Shown: positions 49,242 through 58,262 of the stretch, piece by piece
How positions within the stretch are numbered: position 1 is the stretch's first letter
Layout: every line of letters begins with the position of its first letter
DNA from: a virus
Virus record (IMG/VR): IMGVR_UViG_3300008120_000059
Span: 98,908-162,907 of that record
Reading direction: 5' to 3' (one strand)
Length of the DNA: 64,000 nucleotides
The notes under the pieces: model-generated
The model's input: the letters and a program-made list of their open reading frames with translations, nothing else
Told to the model about the DNA's origin: nothing
Database searches by the model: none
Made by a program: the position numbers and the translations under genes

Positions 49242-49649
49242 TTAGTAAACTAATATACATCTATCCATTTGAAGTATCCATTTTTCAACCACAACCCCCG
49301 TTGGGTCTAACATTTCTAATTCAATATCTTTTTTGTAACCAGCTGCGTAACCCATACGACCTGTAACTGATTCAGCGTGTAGACGGAACCACTCCATCAA
49401 TGCTTGTGCCGCTGAAGGACCAATAGGGTCTTTGAAGGTTACTCTTATTTCATTCCATTCAAATCTACCAGCTACGTATGTTGATGTGTTGATGAAAGGA
49501 ATTGCAACTGAGTTAATTTTTGCACTAGGTCTTGCACTTGAGGTTACGTACCACTCGTTAATACCCAATGATGATGGGAATCTAAGTATGAATCGGTTAA
49601 CTCTCTTCGGTTCGTAAGGAACCGGCATTTTCATTAATAAATCTGCCAT
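49242..49649 (-). CDS. Tail tube protein, gp19-like (135 aa)
   Basis: Features of the T4 gp19 tube family: PKRVNRFILRFPSSLGI, SSARPSAKINS, FEWNEIRVTFKDPIGPSAAQ, LMEWFRLHAES, and GVVVEKWILQ near the end. The tube carries DNA into the host and templates the sheath. T4 gp19 is 163 residues. Here the protein ends (MDRCILVY) soon after the conserved EKWIL strand, so it is about 25-30 residues short, through either an internal deletion or a compact form. No continuation exists in the other frames. The gene has its own leader and terminator, which suits high expression. Confidence 0.83.
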   Translation of the reverse strand: MADLLMKMPVPYEPKRVNRFILRFPSSLGINEWYVTSSARPSAKINSVAIPFINTSTYVAGRFEWNEIRVTFKDPIGPSAAQALMEWFRLHAESVTGRMGYAAGYKKDIELEMLDPTGVVVEKWILQMDRCILVY

Positions 49650-49691
49650 GTCAATATTTGTTTTTTAATTTTTTTATTTTTAATCTTTCTT

Positions 49692-49698
49692 ATAAATA
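49692..49698 (-). promoter_or_regulatory. TATTTAT candidate late-promoter motif
   Basis: Minus-strand TATTTAT, 42 bases before the tube ATG, a distance that suits a normal promoter and leader. Confidence 0.45.
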
Positions 49699-49771
49699 TG
49701 TTGTATATGAAAAAACAAAAAAAATCTTCTCAATACTTGATTTTGTGAAAATTATTTCGTATTTTTTCCAT

Positions 49772-49870
49772 ACTAGTACTAGATGCTAGTAAATTAAGAA
49801 CTAGATTAAAGAAACTAGAATAACTATAAAGAAATAAACTAGATAAAAATAAACTAGAACTAGAACTAGA
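49772..49870. repeat. Cluster of nine CTAG-centred short repeats
   Basis: CTAG starts at 49773, 49779, 49786, 49801, 49815, 49839, 49854, 49860 and 49866, mostly within AACTAGA. Several spacings are 6-7 or 14-15 bases. The surrounding DNA is A-rich and has no ORF longer than about 15 codons. This is the middle of the only gene-free stretch over 300 bases in the window (49650-49997). Iteron-like protein-binding sites are a possibility. Confidence 0.7.
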
Positions 49871-49948
49871 ATACTGGTGCATATACTGGGTAATTTATAA
49901 TTTTATTTTTTTTATATTTGGTAATTCCGTAGGTCACACTATATTATA

Positions 49949-49966
49949 ATGTTCCACGTGGAACAT
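49949..49966. promoter_or_regulatory. Perfect 18-bp palindrome matching the parS consensus
   Basis: ATGTTCCACGTGGAACAT is a perfect loop-less palindrome. Its central 16 bases differ at one position from the Bacillus parS consensus TGTTCCACGTGAAACA and agree with the symmetric form reported for other bacterial chromosomes. Loop-less symmetry points to a dimeric DNA-binding protein rather than an RNA hairpin. No ParB gene is visible in the window. Confidence 0.6.
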
Positions 49967-49972
49967 AAAATA

Positions 49973-49990
49973 GGGAGGGTTTCCCCTCCC
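49973..49990 (-). terminator. Terminator after the tail-sheath gene
   Basis: The 7-bp all-purine/pyrimidine stem GGGAGGG/CCCTCCC (49973-49979 with 49984-49990) has a GAAA tetraloop on the minus strand and is followed by TATTTTATG. It lies eight bases after the sheath stop. The T-run is modest on this strand and stronger (CTTTTT) on the other. Confidence 0.8.
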
Positions 49991-49997
49991 CTTTTTA

Positions 49998-52853
49998 TTA
50001 GATATTATCAAATGATGCTCCTGTTGGTGTGATTATGAATTCAACATCGATAAATTCAAGAGCTCTTGTTGGTTTAATGTAAATTTTACCTCTCAAAGTA
50101 TTAGCGTCAATATCTTCAGGGTCGTTGGAAACCGTTACACGGAATTCATACAAACCTCTTTCTCTCTTAATTGCGTCTAATATCGGGTTAACCAATCTCA
50201 AAAACTCATTACGAACTTGTTCGTCGTTTTGTTCAAATAACAATCTTACCGCTACTGCTGAAATTAATTTTCTTGCTCTTAACAGTAATCTTCTTACGTT
50301 AATTCTATCCAAAGCTGATTCACGTACTTGAAGTGTTTTATTACCCCAAATGATTGTACCGGTATCCGCAAATGTTGCGATAGGGTTAATTCTCGCTTTG
50401 TAAAGGTCATCTCTCTCATCCAAAGTTAATTTCTTATAAGCTTTGATTGAGTTTACTAAACCTCTTGAATAACCCGCTACCGCGAACCAAGGGAAAGATA
50501 CGTTATCTGTTAATGCTATATTTCTCAATACTTCACCTGTTGGTGGTAAGTATAATTGTGTAGCGTTGTCTGCGTCTCTAACTTGAATCCAAGGCCAGTA
50601 AACCGCTGAGTAGTTACTATCAATTGCTACGCCGTCCAAAGCGTCTATTACTTCATCCGCTGTACCGTAGTTTGGTGATGAAATCACATAAAGTGAATCC
50701 GCTCTATCTTCTTCAATCATATCAATTGCGTAAGATGTTAATGAACTGTGGTCATAGAAGTTGATACCTGGTGTTGCGAAGATGTTTACATCAACAGCTT
50801 CAGGGTTTGCGAAGGTATCAATACCTTGAGTGTAAGCGTAGTAGTCAGAGTTTCCTGATACTGTACTAAATACACCACCATTATTAGTGTTACCACTTGT
50901 GTAAGTATTTTTACCAAAGATGTATCCATCACCGTAGGTTCTCACATTTCTGTAGATATCCCAACCGTCAAATCCACCAGCCGCTGCGAATGTGAATTTA
51001 CGATAATTGATATTTGTTAATACGTTATTCGCTCCACCTGTTTGACCCTCTAAATCATACGACGTGGTTAAGAAGGTTGTTCCTGTGATTGTAGATGCGT
51101 TTGTTGATAAGTGGAAACCCTTAGTTGTTCCAGCTGCTGATGTTCCTTTGAATTTAAACAAGTCTCTATCGTATGTTACTGCGTTTGTTGGACTTGATAA
51201 ACCAAAGTATGTTCTTCTTACTTTGTCACCTGAAGATAAAACAGGTGTTCCATCGGCTTGATAAGATGTAGTATCACCAGCGTTATAGAATGTAGTCTTG
51301 TACATCACCGAACCTAAAGTACTTGAACCAAAAGATGTGTTGTTTGTAAATCCTTTAAATCCTGCAGGATATGCGTCGGTTGGGTGATTATCAGCCATTG
51401 ACAACATAATGTATCTTGAACGTAATTCATATTCACCATCAGATGTACCAACTTTTTTAGCAACATATCCTGGTAAATCTGGATTCATATTACATCTACC
51501 AAATTTTTCAAGTACAACTAAATTATCGTCTGTATCATTAAAGTCTCTAACGATTAAGTCAAAGTCACCAGTGTTTACATCAATATTAATAATTGAAACT
51601 TTTACTTCGTAGTTTGCAGAATCACCATCTGATACTGTGATTACATCAAATAAATCATCAACTTCACCACCTCTAACCTCTGATACAACAGTTGGTGTCA
51701 TTGGGGTATCCCAAGATGTTTTAAAGTCGTTACCAACATGTTCGAAAACTTCTGTTAAACTTAAACCTCTAATTAAACCTTGTTCATATGCTCTTTGTAA
51801 GTAATTTGGATAAGATTCAAAAACATACACAGGTACATCACTTTTTAATTTGTCATAAACATCGGTACCAAAAACTTTTGTTACATATTTTGATGACGAA
51901 GAGTCCATACTACAAGTGAATGATTTTGGTCCACTTGTTGAACCTGTAACATTAACTGTAAATTCAGCTAATGGATTTGTAGTGATTCCTGAACCTGTAA
52001 CCACAAAATTTACATCTGCGGTAGTTTCCAAGTTTAATGTTTGTCCATTGTAAGAACCTCTTGGTCTGAACGCTAAAACCACTTGTCCATCATACGCCGT
52101 GTTCAATGTTCCATAGTATGTGTACTTAGTCACATCAAATCTACTCGCACCGCTGTTATAAACAAATAAGTAAGAATATACTTCAGAACCTGTGGTGTTA
52201 CAAAGTTTATTGAACCATTCCTTATTGTTGTAATTACTTGCGTTATTCAAACCTGTTAAAGGAGAAACTTCTTCAAGTGATGATGTTTGACCACTTGTTC
52301 CTGAAGTTGGTACTTCACCCATCACAAACCATTGTCCATGGTTAGATGATGTGTTACCACTAAAGTTTGCTACAATATATTCTGTAATATAATTTCCATC
52401 TACAGATATTTTATCTGATAGTTCACTATAAATCGTACTTGCTGTAATTGTTGTGGTCGATGCTGACATTGTTAAACTTGTGGTTGTTCCACTAAGAGCC
52501 CCCAATGTAACCCCACCAATTGTTTTAACACCATAAGTTTTGACAGGTAAATAACCCGTTAAACCTAATATTCTTGTTACAAACATTTGGTTAGATTCTT
52601 CTAAATAAGATTTTGCGAAATAAGGTAATTCATATTTTGGATTGTTATTGTTGTCTTTTAACGGACTTGTTCCCCCAAAATATGACTTGAATTCGTCAAA
52701 ATTAGTTATTAATACAGGTTCAAAAGCGGGACCTTTTAAGGTTTCACCCACCAAACCTAATGTGCTCACACCAACACTTTGTGCTACGAATGTTAAGTCT
52801 TTTTCAGATGTATATACACCCGGAGATACAAAAACTCTATTTGAATTTGCCAT
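49998..52853 (-). CDS. Contractile tail sheath protein, gp18-like (951 aa)
   Basis: The N-terminus is classic sheath: FVSPGVYTSEKDLTFVAQ, GLVGETLKGPAFEPVLI, and SYFGGTSP. The C-terminal part has VRRLLLRARKLISAVAVRLLF, FEQNDEQVRNEFL and LRGKIYIKPTRALEFIDVEF, conserved in gp18 and pyocin-type sheaths. At 951 residues it is much longer than T4 gp18 (659). The extra sequence is in the Thr/Gly-rich middle (about 110-560), where sheaths carry surface domains. It contracts to drive the tube through the envelope. It is a single-gene unit with a TATTTAT leader and its own terminator. Confidence 0.95.
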   Translation of the reverse strand: MANSNRVFVSPGVYTSEKDLTFVAQSVGVSTLGLVGETLKGPAFEPVLITNFDEFKSYFGGTSPLKDNNNNPKYELPYFAKSYLEESNQMFVTRILGLTGYLPVKTYGVKTIGGVTLGALSGTTTSLTMSASTTTITASTIYSELSDKISVDGNYITEYIVANFSGNTSSNHGQWFVMGEVPTSGTSGQTSSLEEVSPLTGLNNASNYNNKEWFNKLCNTTGSEVYSYLFVYNSGASRFDVTKYTYYGTLNTAYDGQVVLAFRPRGSYNGQTLNLETTADVNFVVTGSGITTNPLAEFTVNVTGSTSGPKSFTCSMDSSSSKYVTKVFGTDVYDKLKSDVPVYVFESYPNYLQRAYEQGLIRGLSLTEVFEHVGNDFKTSWDTPMTPTVVSEVRGGEVDDLFDVITVSDGDSANYEVKVSIINIDVNTGDFDLIVRDFNDTDDNLVVLEKFGRCNMNPDLPGYVAKKVGTSDGEYELRSRYIMLSMADNHPTDAYPAGFKGFTNNTSFGSSTLGSVMYKTTFYNAGDTTSYQADGTPVLSSGDKVRRTYFGLSSPTNAVTYDRDLFKFKGTSAAGTTKGFHLSTNASTITGTTFLTTSYDLEGQTGGANNVLTNINYRKFTFAAAGGFDGWDIYRNVRTYGDGYIFGKNTYTSGNTNNGGVFSTVSGNSDYYAYTQGIDTFANPEAVDVNIFATPGINFYDHSSLTSYAIDMIEEDRADSLYVISSPNYGTADEVIDALDGVAIDSNYSAVYWPWIQVRDADNATQLYLPPTGEVLRNIALTDNVSFPWFAVAGYSRGLVNSIKAYKKLTLDERDDLYKARINPIATFADTGTIIWGNKTLQVRESALDRINVRRLLLRARKLISAVAVRLLFEQNDEQVRNEFLRLVNPILDAIKRERGLYEFRVTVSNDPEDIDANTLRGKIYIKPTRALEFIDVEFIITPTGASFDNI

Positions 52854-52892
52854 TTTTAATTTGTTTGGTTAATTAATTTTATTTCTTTATCA

Positions 52893-52899
52893 ATAAATA
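52893..52899 (-). promoter_or_regulatory. TATTTAT candidate late-promoter motif
   Basis: Minus-strand GATATTTATTGATAAA, 39 bases before the sheath ATG. The same extended motif precedes the plus-strand gp13 gene. Confidence 0.5.
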
Positions 52900-52990
52900 T
52901 CTTTGTTTTTAGCAAAGATTCCCTTGATTTTTTTAAAAATGGCACTTATGGATACTAATTTATCCTTTAGTATCTATATTTATCTTTATC

Positions 52991-53167
52991 ATGAAAAACA
53001 CCCTAAAAAACATAAAGGTTAGTGAAAATCACCACCAAATGTTAAAAGAATATTGCGACAAAAATGGATTAAAAATTTATAAGGTTGTTCAGAAATGGAT
53101 TGATGAAGTTTGTAAAACAGGAAAGGTGAATGATTCACCTAAGAAAAAAGATATCTATGGAGATTAA
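52991..53167 (+). CDS. Small ribbon-helix-helix-like protein (58 aa)
   Basis: A plus-strand ORF of 58 codons starts MKNTLKNIKVSENHHQML and continues with EYCDKNGLKIYKVVQKWIDE. A short basic strand (KNIKVS) followed by two helices separated by a NGL turn fits a ribbon-helix-helix (Arc/MetJ-type) DNA-binding domain. Similar small proteins are known in T4-like phages. It lies alone on the plus strand between the sheath gene and a short minus-strand gene, antisense to nothing else. An A-rich, SD-less start is like the rest of the genome. A role as a transcription regulator is inference. Confidence 0.65.
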   Translation: MKNTLKNIKVSENHHQMLKEYCDKNGLKIYKVVQKWIDEVCKTGKVNDSPKKKDIYGD

Positions 53168-53171
53168 TTTT

Positions 53172-53399
53172 TTATAACATACTAATCTCCGTCATATCAA
53201 CGGTAATGTTATTACAAATTAATAAATTACCATCAATTATAAAATTGTCAGTTCTTTCTAAAACCAATAATGATTCAAGATGACTAGTATCAACACTAAG
53301 ACCATAGATGTCATTATCAACAACCAAATTGATTATTAAATTTTCATATATTTCAATATGAGATAATGTTTTTTCGTATAAAAATTCTTGTATTGTCAT
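53172..53399 (-). CDS. Small unknown protein (75 aa)
   Basis: An acidic protein, MTIQEFLYEKTLSHIEIYEN, with a beta-prone second half (FIIDGNLLICNNITVDM). No family recognised. It follows the gp15-like/propeller gene after five bases on the same strand, so it is probably part of the gp14-gp15 unit. Confidence 0.5.
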   Translation of the reverse strand: MTIQEFLYEKTLSHIEIYENLIINLVVDNDIYGLSVDTSHLESLLVLERTDNFIIDGNLLICNNITVDMTEISML

Positions 53400-53404
53400 G
53401 TTGT

Positions 53405-55939
53405 TTAATTTATTGGGGTTACTGTTGTGATTGTTGCTCCAGAACCAAATCCTGTACCGGTATTAAGTGTCGTGTCTAAAGTTCCATCTGAAAATAAACG
53501 TACAATGTTTCCTACCGATGTGCCGTTATATGATGTAAAATTACCACTAATTAGTATTTTACCATTTGTTTGAACAACAATACTGAGTACATGATTATTA
53601 AATCCGGTTCCAATACTAAATGTATTATCAATAGTTCCATCAGAATTTAGTCTAACTATCCTATTAGATGTTACACCACTATACGATGTGAAAGCTCCCC
53701 CGACCATTATTTTACCACTTGAAAGAGTCGAGACAAAATAAACACTATTATTAAATCCGGTTCCAATAATAAATGTATCATCGATAGTTCCTCCGGAATT
53801 TAATCTAATTATTCTATTAGATGTCACTCCACTATATGATGTAAAATCTCCACCAACGACAATCTTACCATCTGATTGTACCGATGACATGTATGTGTAG
53901 GCATTAAATCCCGTACCGACTGTAGTTGTAAAACTAGAATCGTGACTCTTATCGGAATTAAGTCTCTCAATTCTTCTTGTGGTCATACTACCACAAAGAA
54001 TCATTTTACCATCTGATTGTAAAGAAACATCTTGAACAGTTGAGTTTGCATCATAAGTAGTAGACGTTGAACCACTAAATGTATTATCAATTGTTCCGTC
54101 AGAATTTAACCTAATAATTTTATTCGCCGACGTGCCATTATATGATGTAAAATATCCACCGATTAATAGTTTTCCATCAGATTGGGGTACAACAAATTTT
54201 GTGATACTATTGAATCCCGTTCCGATACTGAATGTATTATCGATTGAACCGTCTAAGTTTAATCTAATTATATAATTGGACGATACACCACTGTATGTTG
54301 TAAAATAACCCGCACCGTAAATTTTGTTATTATATATTATGTGATTTTCTAAGAAATTATCAAATCCGGTTCCACCGCTAAATGAACTATCAACTGAACC
54401 ATTTGAGTTTAATTTAATTATGTCATTATATAATGTGCCATTGTATAATGAGAATCCACCAGAAATTAATAGTTTATCATCCACCATCAATGATGGTGTT
54501 GGGGTGGCCGATGGTGTGACAGAACTATTGGGAGTAATGGATGGTGTTACTGATTGAGTTGGTGATGGTGTCGGTGAAGACTCAATTGTTACCGAAGGGG
54601 TAACTGTGGGTGTTGAGGTTAAAGTAGGGGTTGGTGTAACCGATGATGTAAGTGACGGAGTAATTGACGGTGTTACTGAGGGGGTAACTGAAGGTGTTAC
54701 AGTTATGGTTGGGGTGATAATAGAGGTTGAGGTTAAAGTAGGGGTAACCGTAGGTGTTGATGTTGGGGTTATTGATGGTGTTACAGATGAAGATGGTGTT
54801 ATTGAAGGTGTTGGGGTCGGTGTTATTGGTATTGTAAAAGTTGATTGTGTTGTAAAATCATATCTAAATTTTGTTTTAGACGACGTATTAATATCTACCG
54901 AACTAAAATTATTAACCAAAGTTAAATTACTAAACGTACCATCGACAGTATATTGTGTAGTACCACTTAATTGATTTGGTTCAATAAAAATTTTAACAGG
55001 AATTGATATTGAACTACCAGTCACAGTTAATAAAGTGTCAGTAAATGAAATTTCAACCGTCTTATCTACCTTATTTGTTGCGGTTGCGGTGTAGTCCGCA
55101 ACGATTGAACCACTACTATAATTTGATGATATTGTTATTGAGTTTTCAATTTTTTTTATAGATGGAATTGACCTTAAATCGGGTTCCACCATGGTAATAC
55201 TTCTGTTAATTGCAGGAGAAACTTCAAATTCTTCATCATCAATTAAGAATCCTAACATTGTAAACCCGTAATTTTGAATGTAGAATCTTCTACCATCTAA
55301 AGTATCCATCGGAGTATTATCTTCGATTCTATCTAATACAATTGGGATATAATGACCTTTTACTCGAGTGTATGCTTGACGAGATGAAAACTTTTGTAAA
55401 ACCTTTTGATTGAACTTATTTATATCTCTAAATTTTGTACAAACAATAGTTACATCAAAACTAATATCAACCGCAATTGGTTGAGGTATTTTGTATATGT
55501 CCGCACCCATTTGATTTCCATCCCAAGTCGGAACCGATGCATAAAAAAAGTCTCTTCTATCAGGAATAGTTCTTTGAATAGATGGGTTTGTACCTAACTG
55601 AACTTCAGGTTTTCTTACAACAGCAATAAATGGTAACTTAATATTTCCATCTTCATCACTAAAAGACCAATTGTTGGTATACTCACCCCATCTTTGAATT
55701 GTGAGAATTTTTGGAATCATTGGTATTTGGTCCCCGTCAGATATTACTTTAAAATTTTCTTTTACAAATTCTAACATACCCAAATCAAGGTCGTCGTGCA
55801 ATATCGAATCAGGAAGAAAAGTATCAGATTTAATTATTTCTTCTAATAATTCTTTTCTTCTACCGGTAATTGCAGGACCATCCGCGTTTTGGTTTACACC
55901 GTATACTTTAATATCTTTTTTTCTTTTTGGTAATCCCAT
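53405..55939 (-). CDS. gp15-like tail completion domain fused to Ser/Thr/Pro linker and seven-repeat beta-propeller (844 aa)
   Basis: Residues ~1-265 resemble the T4 gp15 tail-terminator layout: [47 protein letters not shown], and [19 protein letters not shown] beta-rich ~110-residue region follows, then a Pro/Thr/Ser linker (~375-485, [13 protein letters not shown]-like). Residues ~488-844 hold seven delta-60/DUF5122-type repeats of the form [33 protein letters not shown]. Seven repeats would close a seven-bladed propeller. It sits between gp14 and the sheath, as gp15 does in T4. The propeller would decorate the neck or tail surface, perhaps binding a receptor or glycan (inference). Confidence 0.65.
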   Translation of the reverse strand: MGLPKRKKDIKVYGVNQNADGPAITGRRKELLEEIIKSDTFLPDSILHDDLDLGMLEFVKENFKVISDGDQIPMIPKILTIQRWGEYTNNWSFSDEDGNIKLPFIAVVRKPEVQLGTNPSIQRTIPDRRDFFYASVPTWDGNQMGADIYKIPQPIAVDISFDVTIVCTKFRDINKFNQKVLQKFSSRQAYTRVKGHYIPIVLDRIEDNTPMDTLDGRRFYIQNYGFTMLGFLIDDEEFEVSPAINRSITMVEPDLRSIPSIKKIENSITISSNYSSGSIVADYTATATNKVDKTVEISFTDTLLTVTGSSISIPVKIFIEPNQLSGTTQYTVDGTFSNLTLVNNFSSVDINTSSKTKFRYDFTTQSTFTIPITPTPTPSITPSSSVTPSITPTSTPTVTPTLTSTSIITPTITVTPSVTPSVTPSITPSLTSSVTPTPTLTSTPTVTPSVTIESSPTPSPTQSVTPSITPNSSVTPSATPTPSLMVDDKLLISGGFSLYNGTLYNDIIKLNSNGSVDSSFSGGTGFDNFLENHIIYNNKIYGAGYFTTYSGVSSNYIIRLNLDGSIDNTFSIGTGFNSITKFVVPQSDGKLLIGGYFTSYNGTSANKIIRLNSDGTIDNTFSGSTSTTYDANSTVQDVSLQSDGKMILCGSMTTRRIERLNSDKSHDSSFTTTVGTGFNAYTYMSSVQSDGKIVVGGDFTSYSGVTSNRIIRLNSGGTIDDTFIIGTGFNNSVYFVSTLSSGKIMVGGAFTSYSGVTSNRIVRLNSDGTIDNTFSIGTGFNNHVLSIVVQTNGKILISGNFTSYNGTSVGNIVRLFSDGTLDTTLNTGTGFGSGATITTVTPIN

Positions 55940-55941
55940 AA

Positions 55942-56454
55942 TTAAATTCCTCTAAATTCAGATTCTTGTGCAATTGCACAGGTGATAGTTCTATAATGAG
56001 GTCTAAAACCAAACATATTATGTTTATTATCGGAAGTAACTTTTCCATCGTTTACCACCGTATAGTATCTAATTCTTTCTTCCGATTCGGGGTACCCAAT
56101 AAAATCACCATATCTAATATCAATACCCATTTCTTCTAAGTGTTTTATATAAACTGAAATGGTCATATTACCGGGTTCCAAATATCTATTTACACCTTTA
56201 GTATATGAATTGTTTTTAGGTTCTTCAATTTTAACCAATCCGAAAAATTCGGTAGGTGGTAAAAATTTAATTTGGTCTTTACCAACTTCACCGTATACAT
56301 CATCAGTGTCGGTTTTTTGTCTATCTACTCTAAATAAAACTAATTTCATACCTAAATCACCATGCAAGTATTCTTCCCCTAACTGAACATTTAAATCAAA
56401 ATCAGTTTGAGAAAAAAATTTACTTAATCTGGTTATCGGTAGTTTATTCTTCAT
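55942..56454 (-). CDS. Neck protein, gp14-like (170 aa)
   Basis: The pattern [35 protein letters not shown] and a following [18 protein letters not shown] (quoted in short pieces here: [19 protein letters not shown]) parallels the GDLIYFP...FYQLG-N-RKI region of T4 gp14. The N-terminal half has a Tyr-Gly-Glu segment as in the same family. T4 gp14 is 256 residues. This one is shorter. The neighbours (gp13 on the other strand, gp15-like directly downstream after two bases) strengthen the call. It would form the neck ring between head and tail. Confidence 0.6.
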   Translation of the reverse strand: MKNKLPITRLSKFFSQTDFDLNVQLGEEYLHGDLGMKLVLFRVDRQKTDTDDVYGEVGKDQIKFLPPTEFFGLVKIEEPKNNSYTKGVNRYLEPGNMTISVYIKHLEEMGIDIRYGDFIGYPESEERIRYYTVVNDGKVTSDNKHNMFGFRPHYRTITCAIAQESEFRGI

Positions 56455-56459
56455 TTACT

Positions 56460-56466
56460 ATAAATA
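56460..56466 (-). promoter_or_regulatory. TATTTAT candidate late-promoter motif
   Basis: Minus-strand TATTTAT, five bases before the gp14-like ATG, in the 53-base region shared with the divergent helicase gene. Confidence 0.4.
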
Positions 56467-56507
56467 GTTCATTTATTGATTCTATTTTACTATATTTAAC
56501 TTATTGT

Positions 56508-58262
56508 ATGCAGAGTAAGATTCCTGAGATAGAAGCAAGGGAAATTTTGTCCACTTACGAAGGTTTTAACAACCAACTAATTGAGTGGAAAAGAAAGTTA
56601 TCTGAAGTTAAAGGTTTTCAGTTAACAAGACCCCAAGCTGAGTATGTTTTAAAATACCATGAGGTAGTTCCTCGGGTTGCAAAAAAATATATCAGTATTG
56701 TTGATGGATTTGCAGACAAGTTAATGGAATCTAAACATCTAACAAAACCACCCGAAAAAATATGGTGTGAAAAGTTATTATGTGAAAGTGATATGGCATA
56801 TCACATATGGGGTAAAATTTTTGAAACTGAAAAAAATTCAGCTATGTGGGTTCCTAAATCCGCAATCATCCAAGAGGAAAAAAAATTAAACAGAGAGATT
56901 GATTATTCATCTTACGATAACCGACCTCCATTACCTCACCAAAAAGAAGCTATTGAGAAATTATTGGCCAACGACAAATATATTCTCGCTGATGATATGG
57001 GACTGGGTAAAACCACATCAGCGATTATTGCCTCTTTAGAAAGTGGAGCAAAAAAGATTTTAATAATATGCCCAGCATCTCTAAAGATTAATTGGCAGAG
57101 AGAAATTGAAAATTACTCAGATAAGAAAACTTTAATTGTTGAAGGTCGTAAGTGGGGTTCAACATTTAATTACTATATTATAAATTATGATATTGTAAAA
57201 AACTATCACTCAACTGAAACACCTGAAATTGGTCAAGAAAATACTAATTTAATTGCCAATGAAAAATTTGATTTGGCAATAGTAGATGAAGCTCATTACA
57301 TATCAAATACTACCGCTCAAAGAACTAAATTAATAAATGATATATTAAAAAATATACCAAAAGTTTGGTTACTTACAGGTACACCCATGACCTCAAAACC
57401 AATCAATTATTATAATCTATTAAGAATCGTAAATTCAAATGTTACGTTAAATTGGCAAGGTTATGTTAAAAGGTATTGTGGTGGTTATCAATTCACGGTA
57501 AACAAAAAGAAAATATGGAATACTAACGGTGCAACAAATTTAGATGAACTTAGAATGAGAACTAAAAATCTTGTTTTAAGAAGAATGAAAACTGACATAT
57601 TAGACCTTCCCGATAAAATTATCACACCAATATTCTTAGATTTAAAGAGTACATACTATGATGAAGAACTTGAGGACTTTTTAAGAATTACAAGTGAATC
57701 TAAAAACAAAGAATCATTATCTGTTACTATTAATCGTTTAATGAAAGTTAGACAAATTATCTCTCAGGAAAAAATTGATTATACTTGTGAGATTATTGAT
57801 AGATGTTTAGAACAAGGTAAAAAGGTTATTGTGTTTACGAACTTCACCATGTCTTTAGATATGTTACATGAGAAATACAAAAAGAACTCGGTGGTTTTAG
57901 ATGGTAGAATGTCTAAAGAAAAAAGACAACAATCTGTTGACCGTTTTCAAAATGAAGACAAAGTAAAAGTGTTTATTTCAAATATTATTGCAGGTGGAGT
58001 TGGTATCACCTTAACCGCTGCGGAATGTGTGATTATGAATGACTTATCATTTGTTCCTGCACATCACAGTCAAGCAGAAGACAGAGCGTTTAGATACGGA
58101 CAAAAGAAAAATGTATTAGTGTATTATCCGATTTTCGAAAATACTATTGAAAAGATAGTGTATAATATGCTTCAAAAGAAAAAGAATATTATCGACCAAG
58201 TAATGGGTGATGGAGATTTCTCAGAAAGTTTTGCACAATCAATTCTTAAAGAGATTCTTTAA
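56508..58262 (+). CDS. SNF2/SWI2-family helicase, UvsW-like role (584 aa)
   Basis: Superfamily 2 helicase motifs in order: Q-region LPHQKEAIEKL (~142-152), motif I LADDMGLGKTT (~160-170), motif II VDEAH (~259-263), motif III LTGTPM (~289-294), then VFTNFTMSLDM, FISNIIAGGVGITLTAA and QAEDRAFRYGQKK (motif VI). The DDMGLGKT and RxGQ wording is SNF2-specific. In T4, the recombination helicase UvsW has a comparable place in replication, and this may be its functional counterpart (inference). The first ~135 residues are specific to this protein. It is divergent from gp14 and convergent with a minus-strand unknown, with a 24-base overlap at the 3' ends. Confidence 0.93.
   Translation: MQSKIPEIEAREILSTYEGFNNQLIEWKRKLSEVKGFQLTRPQAEYVLKYHEVVPRVAKKYISIVDGFADKLMESKHLTKPPEKIWCEKLLCESDMAYHIWGKIFETEKNSAMWVPKSAIIQEEKKLNREIDYSSYDNRPPLPHQKEAIEKLLANDKYILADDMGLGKTTSAIIASLESGAKKILIICPASLKINWQREIENYSDKKTLIVEGRKWGSTFNYYIINYDIVKNYHSTETPEIGQENTNLIANEKFDLAIVDEAHYISNTTAQRTKLINDILKNIPKVWLLTGTPMTSKPINYYNLLRIVNSNVTLNWQGYVKRYCGGYQFTVNKKKIWNTNGATNLDELRMRTKNLVLRRMKTDILDLPDKIITPIFLDLKSTYYDEELEDFLRITSESKNKESLSVTINRLMKVRQIISQEKIDYTCEIIDRCLEQGKKVIVFTNFTMSLDMLHEKYKKNSVVLDGRMSKEKRQQSVDRFQNEDKVKVFISNIIAGGVGITLTAAECVIMNDLSFVPAHHSQAEDRAFRYGQKKNVLVYYPIFENTIEKIVYNMLQKKKNIIDQVMGDGDFSESFAQSILKEIL

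Noticed and set aside
49681-49730. Tiny plus-strand ORF in the 49.7-kb gap
   Set aside because: It is only about 13-17 Lys/Gln-rich codons in A-rich DNA, with no sign of conservation.
49949-49966. Palindrome read as part of the sheath terminator
   Set aside because: It has no loop, so it cannot form a normal RNA hairpin with the full stem, and the real terminator stem lies seven bases away.
54606-54974. Plus-strand 122-residue ORF with Val/Gly repeats
   Set aside because: It is the antisense shadow of the Pro/Thr/Ser linker in the gp15-like gene.
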